5,610 nucleotides of DNA from Bacillota bacterium (GTDB lineage: Bacteria; Bacillota; Clostridia; Christensenellales; CAG-138). The stretch spans positions 1 to 5,610 of the forward strand of contig JAEWWD010000204.1 of NCBI GenBank assembly GCA_023396535.1, given 5' to 3'. This document shows positions 1 to 5,467 of the stretch, in pieces. The translations under genes and the position numbers were made by a program. Under the pieces are notes generated by a model. The model was given only the letters and a program-made list of their open reading frames with translations. It searched no databases and was not told where the DNA came from. Within the stretch, counting starts at the first letter, position 1, and each line of letters begins with the position of its first letter.

Positions 1-239
1 TACCCGACCATATCGTCGAACAGCACGCGATACCAACCGTTCTCACTGTCGAGCACCTCGACCAGCGTATGCTGCGGCAGCTCAGAAAGCACCTCGGAAT
101 CCGTGTTGGGCGCGCTGCGCAGCCGAACGTCCTGCGCGGTAACCTGTCCATATTCGCTCGCGCCGGCGGAAGCCGTGCCGGGCAGCAGCCCCATGCACAG
201 CGCAATAAAAAGCAGAAGGTTCATCCATCGCTTCTTCAT
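1..239 (-). CDS. Secreted SH3-domain (SH3b-type) protein, N-terminal part, cut by window edge
   Basis: The reading frame starts with ATG at 239-237 and runs off the left edge after 79 codons, so only the N-terminus is visible. Residues 1-25 form a typical Sec signal peptide: a basic start (MKKRW), a hydrophobic core (about 8-20) and an Ala-Ser-Ala site before Gly26. Residues 31-79 match the start of a bacterial SH3 domain: GQVTAQDVRLRSAP, then alternating hydrophobics, then NGWYRVLFDDMVGY at the edge. Such domains usually bind peptidoglycan or tether wall enzymes outside the cell. What follows (more SH3 repeats, an NlpC/P60 or amidase domain, or nothing) cannot be seen, so no enzyme activity is claimed. 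The start is supported by GGGAAAGGA, whose AAAGGA lies 8 bases upstream, and by a good promoter just before it. The gene lies 92 bases downstream of the uracil-DNA glycosylase gene on the same strand. Confidence 0.85.
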   Translation of the reverse strand, partial: MKKRWMNLLLFIALCMGLLPGTASAGASEYGQVTAQDVRLRSAPNTDSEVLSELPQHTLVEVLDSENGWYRVLFDDMVG

Positions 240-275
240 GCAATTCATCCTTTCCCGCACGTAATCCTTACTCCG

Positions 276-304
276 ATTATATCCGAATAAAGTATGCAGG
301 CCAA
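276..304 (-). promoter_or_regulatory. Sigma-A-type promoter of the SH3-domain protein gene
   Basis: Read on the minus strand, a perfect TATAAT (-10, 281 to 276) lies 17 bases downstream of TTGGCC (-35, 304 to 299). The -35 matches TTGACA only in its first half and at one later position, so strength may depend on other factors. Transcription would begin near 269, giving a leader of about 30 bases containing the ribosome binding site (256-248). It suggests this gene is not purely dependent on read-through from the upstream glycosylase gene. Confidence 0.7.
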
Positions 305-309
305 GCCTG
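297..309. repeat. Short inverted repeat overlapping the -35 box
   Basis: CAGGC-CAA-GCCTG is a perfect 5-base dyad with a 3-base centre. It covers the -35 hexamer (299-304) of the SH3-gene promoter and sits just past the end of the glycosylase gene. It could be a repressor site or a weak hairpin after the glycosylase gene. On the minus strand no real T-run follows, so it is a poor intrinsic terminator. A dyad this short can occur by chance. Confidence 0.35.
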
Positions 310-331
310 TCCCCTTTAAGAACAGATAGTT

Positions 332-955
332 TCACCGTTTGTTCACAGCGTAGAGCTCTCCCAGGCGCTCCGCATCCTCGCGGCATACGGGCAACAGGGA
401 ACGGTTATAGATTGCGCTTGCCGGATGGTACAACGGAAACAGCGCCGTTTCCCAATCAAGCAGCGTCACACGCCGAGCGCTGCCATGCGCTTCGCCAATC
501 ACCTGCCTGTCAATACCGCAGAGCGAAAGCATGGCGGAAAGCGGCACATTGCCCAGCGTCGCCACACACTGCGGCCGCAGTATGAGCAGCTCTTCGCGCA
601 AAAGCGGCAGCGACGCATCAATCTCTTGCCGTACAGGGGTACGGTTACGCACCGTACGTTCCCCTATCACCATGGGACGGTATTTTACGACATTTGTGAT
701 ATAAACCTCATCCCGCGGTATACCGGCGTAAGTCAGAAGCTCATCCAACTGACGCCCCGCTTTTCCTACGAAAGGGCGGGACTGTTTAGTTTCCTCCCCG
801 CCGGGCGCTTCGCCTATCAGCATCAGGAACGGCTTTTCCGGCCCCTGGCCAAATACGGGCGCTTCATAGGCGCCGCATGGCCCGTCCATACCGCACAGCG
901 CGCGCAGACGCGCGCGCTCTAAATCATACAGCTCGTTCAGCGTTCGCATACTCAC
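332..955 (-). CDS. Family-4-like uracil-DNA glycosylase lacking the usual Fe-S cysteines
   Basis: This 207-residue protein belongs to the uracil-DNA glycosylase superfamily, cytoplasmic enzymes that excise uracil from DNA at the first step of base excision repair. Visible motifs are LIGEAPGGEE (46-55, the water-activating motif 1 of families 4/5), RPFVGKAGRQLDELL (60-74, uracil-binding region), ITNVVKYRP (86-94), LRPQCVATLGN (126-136) and YHPAS (176-180, the motif 2 DNA-binding loop). Length is normal for family 4. Oddly, the four cysteines that ligate the 4Fe-4S cluster in classical family 4 are mostly gone: the N-terminus has C21 and C27 in a C-x5-C arrangement, the NVVKC position is Tyr92, and the cysteine expected about 20 residues later is replaced (IDASLP, 112-117). 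It may therefore be a cluster-free variant. The start is either GTG at 955, overlapping the upstream PBP stop as GTGA, or ATG at 949, two bases after that stop. Either way it is translationally linked to the PBP gene and probably lacks its own promoter. Confidence 0.88.
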   Translation of the reverse strand: MSMRTLNELYDLERARLRALCGMDGPCGAYEAPVFGQGPEKPFLMLIGEAPGGEETKQSRPFVGKAGRQLDELLTYAGIPRDEVYITNVVKYRPMVIGERTVRNRTPVRQEIDASLPLLREELLILRPQCVATLGNVPLSAMLSLCGIDRQVIGEAHGSARRVTLLDWETALFPLYHPASAIYNRSLLPVCREDAERLGELYAVNKR

Positions 956-3885
956 GCCCCGCCTTCCGTATCTTCCGGCGAAGACGTAGCATCATGGGAA
1001 CCGCCGTCCTGCACGCGCGCAAGCTCTTGCTGCGCCTGCAAAATAGCATAGGCGATGGACTGCGTACTGGTGCTGGTCGAAGCCGCCCTGAGCGCCTCGG
1101 TCTGCTCCGTAAGCGCATGCACATCGTCCGGACTCAGCGTCGCCTCGCTCAGGTATTTCAATATATCCTGCCGCAGCTCAAGCGCCTGCAGCCTAAGCTG
1201 CGGAAGCGATTGCCCGGCGGTCGAGTGCAACGTACACAGATCGCGGGACGAATAGAGGTTCTCTTGATATTCCTCCACCGAAAGCGACGTCCGCACCGCG
1301 TTGGGAATAGCCGTTTTGAGCTCCTCGTCGCTGAGCAGATCGTAATACGTTCCCGGCCGTATGAGTACCTTCGAACCGGATACCACCGTTGTTTCCGGGC
1401 AGTTGCTGGTCGCTATCTGCCCGCTTTCGGTGCAGATGGAAACGGCGGCATGCATATCGCAGAATTCCGTCGGCACGTCTTCCTCAAGGAACCAGTCGGT
1501 AACGGGCGGATTGTCGGTATCCTGCCGGCAGGCGTCGGTGGCGAGTTTGCCGGAAACCGAACACACCGTCTTTTTAACCAGCCCAAGCTCGTTGGGCGAT
1601 ACGTCCATGATGCTCTTATTCGGCAGTCCTTCATGGATCTTTGCCATAAACGACTGCCAGAGCGGCGCGGCGTAATCTCCGCCAGAGGCCTTGCCCTTGA
1701 GCACATTCACCGGGTTATCATGCCCGACCCATACGGCCGCGGTGTAATACGGAGTCATTCCCGCAAAATAGACGCTCGCATAATCCGAGTTGGTACCGGT
1801 TTTTCCCGCGACGGTCATGCCGGAAATCTTCGCTTTTGTACCAGTACCATGCTGGACGGCATCCGTCATCATGTCGACGAGCAGATAGGCCGTGCTCGGC
1901 TTGAACACCCGGTGCGTATCGCGGATCTGGTTCGCATCCAGTATGACGTTGCCGTTTGAATCCACCACGCGCGTAAAAGAGAGGGGTTCCTTATACTCTC
2001 CCCCGTCCGCGATAGCGCCGTAGGCCGCCGCCATCTGTATTGTCGTAAAGCCCGATGTACCCAGCGCAAGGCCGGGACCATCCACATTGATCTTGGACAT
2101 ATTCGCGCCCAACCGGGACAGGTATTCCGCGGATACCTCCGGCCACACGAGGTCGTACAACACGCGGCCCGCCACCACGTTGAGCGAATTGACGATACCT
2201 TCCCGTATTGTCACCGGACCGATGTATTTAGTACTGCCGATGGCGGGATAGCCGCGCTCGCCTCCCCAGCCTTGGATTTCAGCGGGCACGTTGGCGACGA
2301 CGGTCGCGGGCGAAGCGCCCGCGTCGAGAGCCGGTCCATATATCGCAATCGGTTTAATTGAAGAGCCAACCTCCATATAGCTTTGATAGGCGCGGTTGAA
2401 CCCTTTGCGTATGGTCGGGCTTTCCCTGCCGCCTATTACGGCGCGCAGCTCGCCCGTGTGGTAATCGAACACCACGGCAGAGGCCTGCGGCTCCACAGTC
2501 TCGATGACGGAACCGTCGGCATTTGTTTCCACGACCACGTTCTTGCTCGGATCCGCAAGGCCCGGATATTTATCCCAGGTGGAAAGCGTATCCTGCACGG
2601 TATGCTGGATATCCGGGTCAACAGTCGTATAGATATGATAACCGCCGGTGCGCAGCTCGTTTTCAACGGCGCTGCGGTCGGCGTCCGTCAGCCCGCGCTG
2701 CGCCAGCAGATGGGTTACAACGTCGCGGATGGCGTATTCCACAAAATAGGGCATATCGTACATCTGCGTTTGCTGGGAGACCTCTATGATATTGACGTCC
2801 TCACTGAGCGCCTCTCGGTATTGTTCCAGCGTTATTAAGCCGGCTTCGTACATACGGCCGAGCACGGTATCCGTGCGGTCATTCGTGTACGTCCAGTAAA
2901 CCGGGTCCCGTTTATACTTGTTTTTGCGCGGGTTATAGTAATACGGATTCTGTGTCAATCCCGCCAGCATGGCGCACTCGCGGACTGTCAGTTGATCCAG
3001 TTCCTTGCCGAAATAGTCCTTGGCGGCAGTTTTTACGCCATAATTCGACTCGCCCAGATGGATATCGTTAAGATATGCTTCGAGTATGTCCTTTTTGCTG
3101 ATCTCCTTTTCCAGTTCCAGCGCGAGATAAGCTTCCTGTATCTTGCGTTTGTAGGTGCGCTCCGAACCCAGTATCTTGTTCTTGATGAGCTGCTGCGTAA
3201 TGGTGCTGCCGCCGGCAGCGTTGTTGTTGCCCAGTACCTCCAACGCTACCGAGAACAACCGCTTGATATCCACGCCGCTATGCTTATAAAAGCGCACGTC
3301 CTCTATGGAGATAAACGCGTTCTGCAATAGTTCGGGAATCTGATCGATATCCACCCAGTCGCGGTATTCAACGTCCGCAATGGTGGTGATGAGCTTGCCG
3401 TTCATGTCATACAGATAGGACGTGCGGTCGGATTTGGTCAACTGCGCGCGATCCAGCGTAGGGGCTGTTTCCACATATGCCTTCGCGATGCCTATCCCCG
3501 CGCCCAGCCCCGCAAAGCCGGCAAGTACGATGCCGACCGCCATAAATCGGATTGTGGTAAATAACACGCTGAGCACGAATGGACGCTTGCGAGGTCGATC
3601 CGTAAACAGAGGCTCGTTCTCCACGTGACGTTCGTCCGCATCGGCCGCTTCGATAAGCGCGCGCTCTTCTTCGCGGTCGAACAGACGGGTTTCGCCGTTC
3701 TCATCCCTGATATGTACCGGACGTACGCGACGCGTAAGCGTATCCTCCTCCGGAAACAGCTCCCGCTCGGGATCTTCTTCTTTATTGGCGGTGCCGAAAG
3801 CACGGCGCGCCGCCGCAAGCGCTTGCCGGAAGGCGCGCCTTATACTATTTCCTATATCCTGAAAAAACTCCTTTAGGTGTTGCAT
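952..3885 (-). CDS. Class A penicillin-binding protein (PBP1A family), bifunctional transglycosylase/transpeptidase
   Basis: This 977-residue enzyme builds peptidoglycan outside the membrane by polymerising lipid II and crosslinking stem peptides. Residues 1-100 are a charged cytoplasmic tail, unusually long and acidic after residue 36, and about 103-137 is the single membrane anchor. The GT51 glycosyltransferase domain shows all four signatures: EDVRFYKHSG (195-204, catalytic Glu195), GGSTITQQLIKN (225-236), KRKIQE (246-251) and KKDILEAYLN (264-273). The transpeptidase domain shows GSSIKP (507-512, nucleophile Ser508, Lys511), SLN (567-569) and KTGT (695-698). Both active sites are intact. 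After the transpeptidase comes a cysteine-rich module present twice (775-812 and 818-887), then a Gln/Leu-rich, probably helical segment (about 893-958) and an acidic Ser/Glu/Gly end. At 977 residues it is longer than most class A PBPs. ATG at 3885 is preceded by GGAGAGG; its GGAG lies 5 bases upstream. It heads an operon with the glycosylase. ponA/mrcA-type names would fit, but the paralogue cannot be fixed from sequence alone. Confidence 0.97.
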   Translation of the reverse strand: MQHLKEFFQDIGNSIRRAFRQALAAARRAFGTANKEEDPERELFPEEDTLTRRVRPVHIRDENGETRLFDREEERALIEAADADERHVENEPLFTDRPRKRPFVLSVLFTTIRFMAVGIVLAGFAGLGAGIGIAKAYVETAPTLDRAQLTKSDRTSYLYDMNGKLITTIADVEYRDWVDIDQIPELLQNAFISIEDVRFYKHSGVDIKRLFSVALEVLGNNNAAGGSTITQQLIKNKILGSERTYKRKIQEAYLALELEKEISKKDILEAYLNDIHLGESNYGVKTAAKDYFGKELDQLTVRECAMLAGLTQNPYYYNPRKNKYKRDPVYWTYTNDRTDTVLGRMYEAGLITLEQYREALSEDVNIIEVSQQTQMYDMPYFVEYAIRDVVTHLLAQRGLTDADRSAVENELRTGGYHIYTTVDPDIQHTVQDTLSTWDKYPGLADPSKNVVVETNADGSVIETVEPQASAVVFDYHTGELRAVIGGRESPTIRKGFNRAYQSYMEVGSSIKPIAIYGPALDAGASPATVVANVPAEIQGWGGERGYPAIGSTKYIGPVTIREGIVNSLNVVAGRVLYDLVWPEVSAEYLSRLGANMSKINVDGPGLALGTSGFTTIQMAAAYGAIADGGEYKEPLSFTRVVDSNGNVILDANQIRDTHRVFKPSTAYLLVDMMTDAVQHGTGTKAKISGMTVAGKTGTNSDYASVYFAGMTPYYTAAVWVGHDNPVNVLKGKASGGDYAAPLWQSFMAKIHEGLPNKSIMDVSPNELGLVKKTVCSVSGKLATDACRQDTDNPPVTDWFLEEDVPTEFCDMHAAVSICTESGQIATSNCPETTVVSGSKVLIRPGTYYDLLSDEELKTAIPNAVRTSLSVEEYQENLYSSRDLCTLHSTAGQSLPQLRLQALELRQDILKYLSEATLSPDDVHALTEQTEALRAASTSTSTQSIAYAILQAQQELARVQDGGSHDATSSPEDTEGGA
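1225..1563 (-). other. Duplicated Cys/His module in the C-terminus of the PBP
   Basis: Two copies of one pattern lie in tandem in the protein. Copy 1 is CSVSGKLATDAC (775-786) closing with FCDMH (808-812). Copy 2 is CTESGQIATSNC (818-829) closing with LCTLH (883-887). The shared core is C-[ST]-x-S-G-[KQ]-[LI]-A-T-x-x-C followed later by C-x-x-H. Copy 2 is longer between core and closing motif by about 30 residues. Single versions of this segment are familiar in clostridial PBP1A proteins. The regular Cys and His spacing suggests disulfides or a metal site; neither can be decided here. Confidence 0.7.
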
Positions 3886-3896
3886 ATCCTCTCCAT

Positions 3897-3910
3897 TGCC
3901 CGCTCGGGCA
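3897..3910 (-). promoter_or_regulatory. Inverted repeat in the 5' leader of the PBP mRNA
   Basis: TGCCCG-CT-CGGGCA is a perfect 6+6 dyad with a 2-base centre (as RNA, a 5-base-pair GC-rich stem with a four-base loop). It lies between the predicted transcription start (near 3920) and the ribosome binding site (3894-3888), only two bases from the latter. It could be an operator, or a small hairpin affecting translation start or mRNA stability. No regulator is identified. Confidence 0.45.
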
Positions 3911-3926
3911 TTCCTGTTTCTATTGC

Positions 3927-3954
3927 ATTATACCACAAGCGGCTCCTGCGGCAA
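3927..3954 (-). promoter_or_regulatory. Extended -10 sigma-A promoter of the PBP-glycosylase operon
   Basis: On the minus strand TATAAT (3932 to 3927) is preceded by TG one base upstream (TGGTATAAT), an extended -10 element. TTGCCG (3954 to 3949) lies 16 bases upstream as a -35. The predicted start near 3920 gives a leader of about 35 bases. The consensus -10 with TG extension suggests steady, housekeeping expression, as expected for a class A PBP. Confidence 0.8.
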
Positions 3955-4054
3955 ATACGCCAAAAACCAACGATTTCGTCCGGCCCTGTGAAGCGTTGTA
4001 CCGAAGGCTGTGCCCCGGCGCTTCTTAAATACAGTCTAAACGCATGGACCCGTC

Positions 4055-4069
4055 TGTGACTCCGTCACA
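4055..4069. promoter_or_regulatory. Perfect dyad TGTGAC-TCC-GTCACA, candidate regulator site
   Basis: This 6+6 palindrome with a 3-base centre lies in the divergent intergenic region, 20 bases before the -35 box of the rhodanese/TlpA operon. Its centre (4062) is about 63 bases before the predicted start of that operon, a position typical of activators. The half site TGTGA/TCACA recalls the Crp/Fnr family, but the spacing is 5 rather than the usual 6 bases, so it is not a textbook site. It could also be a chance palindrome or belong to another regulator. The rest of the gap between 3955 and 4089 shows no gene. Confidence 0.4.
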
Positions 4070-4089
4070 TTCGCTTCTGTCATGGTTGC

Positions 4090-4118
4090 TTGACACTAAC
4101 CGGCGCTTTCCGTATACT
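4090..4118 (+). promoter_or_regulatory. Consensus sigma-A promoter of the rhodanese-TlpA operon
   Basis: TTGACA (4090-4095) and TATACT (4113-4118) are separated by 17 bases, a perfect -35 and a one-mismatch -10. Transcription would start near 4125, about 32 bases before the ATG. The leader contains AAGGAG (4145-4150), six bases before the start codon. This is the strongest-looking promoter in the window and likely drives all three rightward genes. Confidence 0.85.
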
Positions 4119-4156
4119 AATCTGTAATCGTTTTAATAACAGATAAGGAGACCAGC

Positions 4157-4759
4157 ATGCTTCGATCACGCATTTGGATATACTTTATAATCGCAGTGCT
4201 CATCATATCATTCACCGGCTGCGCAGCAGGGACAACGCCCGTGGCGGAACCGGCCGTAACCGTTTCGCCAGCGCTTACGCCGGAAACCACGCCCGAAGAG
4301 ACCATCGAGATTCCGGAGGCGGACTGCGAATCCTGCGAGCTGCCCGAGATTGTGCCGCTGCCGGAAGGATATAGTCTGGAGGACGATCTCGCCGCCATGG
4401 CCGGGGAGAACGGCGCGGACTCTGAAACAGTACCCGGTGAATACCAGACGATTTCCATAGAGGAAGCTAAGACCATGATGGACAGCGGCGACGCGGTAAC
4501 CATTGTGGACGTACGCACGCGGGAAGAATACGAAACCGGCCATATTCCAGGCGCGCTGCTTATCCCCAACGAGACCATTTCGGATCAGCAGCCGGAACTC
4601 CTTCCCGATCAGTCCGCCGTCATACTCGTATACTGCCGCAGCGGCAACCGCAGCAGGCAGGCTTCACAGAAGCTTGCAGACATGGGATATACCGAGGTAT
4701 ACGATTTCGGCGGCATCATAGACTGGCCGTATGAAACCGTTACGGGGCCAAACCCGTAA
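4157..4759 (+). CDS. Rhodanese-domain lipoprotein with extra CXXC in its linker
   Basis: A 200-residue exported lipoprotein. Residues 1-21 form a signal peptide ending in the lipobox SFTGC, so Cys22 would be lipidated and the protein anchored on the outer face of the membrane. Residues 23-95 are a Thr/Pro/Glu-rich linker containing DCESC (Cys57 and Cys60), a CXXC not part of the rhodanese fold. Residues 96-195 are one rhodanese domain: VDVRTREEY (117-125), GHIPGALLIP (128-137), the active-site loop CRSGNR (Cys160-Arg165) and GGIIDW (185-190). Rhodaneses carry sulfane sulfur on the loop cysteine as a persulfide and pass it to thiol acceptors. The six-residue CxxGxR-type loop and single domain match the small GlpE/PspE class. 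The natural substrate is unknown. It is first in a rightward operon with a TlpA-like protein, suggesting extracytoplasmic sulfur or thiol handling. The start is fixed by AAGGAG six bases upstream. Confidence 0.93.
   Translation: MLRSRIWIYFIIAVLIISFTGCAAGTTPVAEPAVTVSPALTPETTPEETIEIPEADCESCELPEIVPLPEGYSLEDDLAAMAGENGADSETVPGEYQTISIEEAKTMMDSGDAVTIVDVRTREEYETGHIPGALLIPNETISDQQPELLPDQSAVILVYCRSGNRSRQASQKLADMGYTEVYDFGGIIDWPYETVTGPNP
4740..4759 (+). other. Hairpin overlapping the rhodanese stop codon
   Basis: TTACGGG (4740-4746) pairs perfectly with CCCGTAA (4753-4759) around a 6-base loop, and the last three bases are the stop codon. No T-run follows, so it is unlikely to terminate transcription. 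It may slow 3' decay or set the expression ratio between the two lipoprotein genes. Confidence 0.4.
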
Positions 4760-4766
4760 GCGCCCG

Positions 4767-4792
4767 GCCAGCAGTGCAAAATTGCCTGTGGC
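4767..4792 (+). other. Imperfect hairpin between the rhodanese and TlpA genes
   Basis: GCC (4767-4769), CAG (4772-4774) and GCAA (4776-4779) can pair with TTGC (4782-4785), CTG (4786-4788) and GGC (4790-4792), with small bulges and a tight loop. No T-run follows. I see no convincing promoter between 4760 and 4846, so the next gene is probably read from the upstream promoter through these structures. Confidence 0.25.
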
Positions 4793-4846
4793 ATCAGGTA
4801 TTCTGAAGGATTTGTATGAAGTATCGTTGTTCGTAAGGAGGACACC

Positions 4847-5467
4847 ATGAAAAAGCTTATCGTCGCCATAACGGCGCTCTCACTGTCGCTGCTGCTGCTC
4901 TCCGGTTGCGCCGTAACGCCGCCTGCCGCTACACCCACACCAGCCGCGTCTGCCGCCCCGACAGCGGAGCCGGAGGAATCCGCCGCGCCCGCAGCTTCTG
5001 AGGCAGAGCGCACGTCATTTGGTAAATTCACCACTACAGACCTGAACGGGAACGAAGTCACTGAGGCTATGTTTGCCGATTACGATCTGACCATGATCAA
5101 CATCTGGGCAACGTTCTGCGGCCCGTGCATCAACGAAATGCCGCATCTGGGCGAGCTCGCCGCGGAATACAAGGAGAAAGGCGTACAGATCGTAGGCATC
5201 GTCGTTGACGTCATGGATCAAACGGGCGCGATATCTTCCTCCCAGGTGGACCTCGCCAAGGAAATCGTGCAGCAGACAGGCGCGAATTACACGCATCTGC
5301 TGCCATCCGACGATCTAATACAAATCAAGCTACGGTATGTTTCCGCCGTGCCGGAAACCGTGTTTGTTGACAAGAATGGCGACATCGTGGACGACCCGCT
5401 TGTTGGCTCCCGCAGCAAGGACGACTGGAAGTCCGTCATTGACAACTACCTTGAGGAAGTGAAGTAA
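4847..5467 (+). CDS. TlpA/ResA-like thioredoxin-fold lipoprotein
   Basis: A 206-residue exported thiol-disulfide oxidoreductase. Residues 1-20 are a signal peptide ending in the lipobox LLSGC, so Cys21 would be lipidated. Residues 22-56 are an Ala/Pro/Thr/Glu-rich spacer. From about 58 the TlpA-type thioredoxin fold follows: FTTTDLNGNEV (61-71, the opening typical of AhpC/TSA-Redoxin members), INIWATFCGPCINEMP (84-99) with redox cysteines Cys91 and Cys94, the extra segment between the strands seen in TlpA/ResA proteins, and AVPETVFVDKNG (167-178) with the cis-proline Pro169. Relatives (ResA, StoA, CcmG) reduce disulfides outside the membrane using electrons from CcdA/DsbD-type carriers. No such carrier lies within the window. 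The start has AAGGAGG (4835-4841) five bases upstream. It lies 87 bases after the rhodanese gene, and its stop directly abuts the next start. Confidence 0.95.
   Translation: MKKLIVAITALSLSLLLLSGCAVTPPAATPTPAASAAPTAEPEESAAPAASEAERTSFGKFTTTDLNGNEVTEAMFADYDLTMINIWATFCGPCINEMPHLGELAAEYKEKGVQIVGIVVDVMDQTGAISSSQVDLAKEIVQQTGANYTHLLPSDDLIQIKLRYVSAVPETVFVDKNGDIVDDPLVGSRSKDDWKSVIDNYLEEVK

Noticed and set aside
425..922. Plus-strand open frame opposite the glycosylase gene
   Set aside because: Antisense to a well-supported gene; basic, low-complexity composition without motifs and no convincing ribosome binding site.
877..1959. Long 360-codon plus-strand open frame opposite the PBP gene
   Set aside because: It lies wholly antisense to the glycosylase start and PBP 3' half, which have clear family motifs. 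The product is Arg/His/Gly-rich with no recognisable domain, as expected of a shadow frame in GC-rich DNA.
3990..4024. Inverted repeat GAAGCG ... CGCTTC with a long loop as a terminator
   Set aside because: Six perfect pairs, extendable only through G-T pairs, around a 17-base loop, with no T-run on either strand and no gene ending nearby.
3877..4059. Plus-strand 60-codon open frame in the divergent intergenic region
   Set aside because: It spans the PBP start codon and promoter, has no ribosome binding site at its start and resembles no family I know.
4055..4069. Assigning the dyad to TnrA/GlnR or Rex
   Set aside because: TnrA/GlnR sites have seven bases between TGTNA and TNACA and Rex sites have longer TTGTGA/TCACAA arms; here the spacing is five and the flanks do not match.
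4117..4578. Minus-strand Ser/Val-rich open frame opposite the rhodanese gene
   Set aside because: Fully antisense to a gene with promoter, ribosome binding site, lipobox and active site; its Ser/Gly-rich composition is the mirror of the coding strand.
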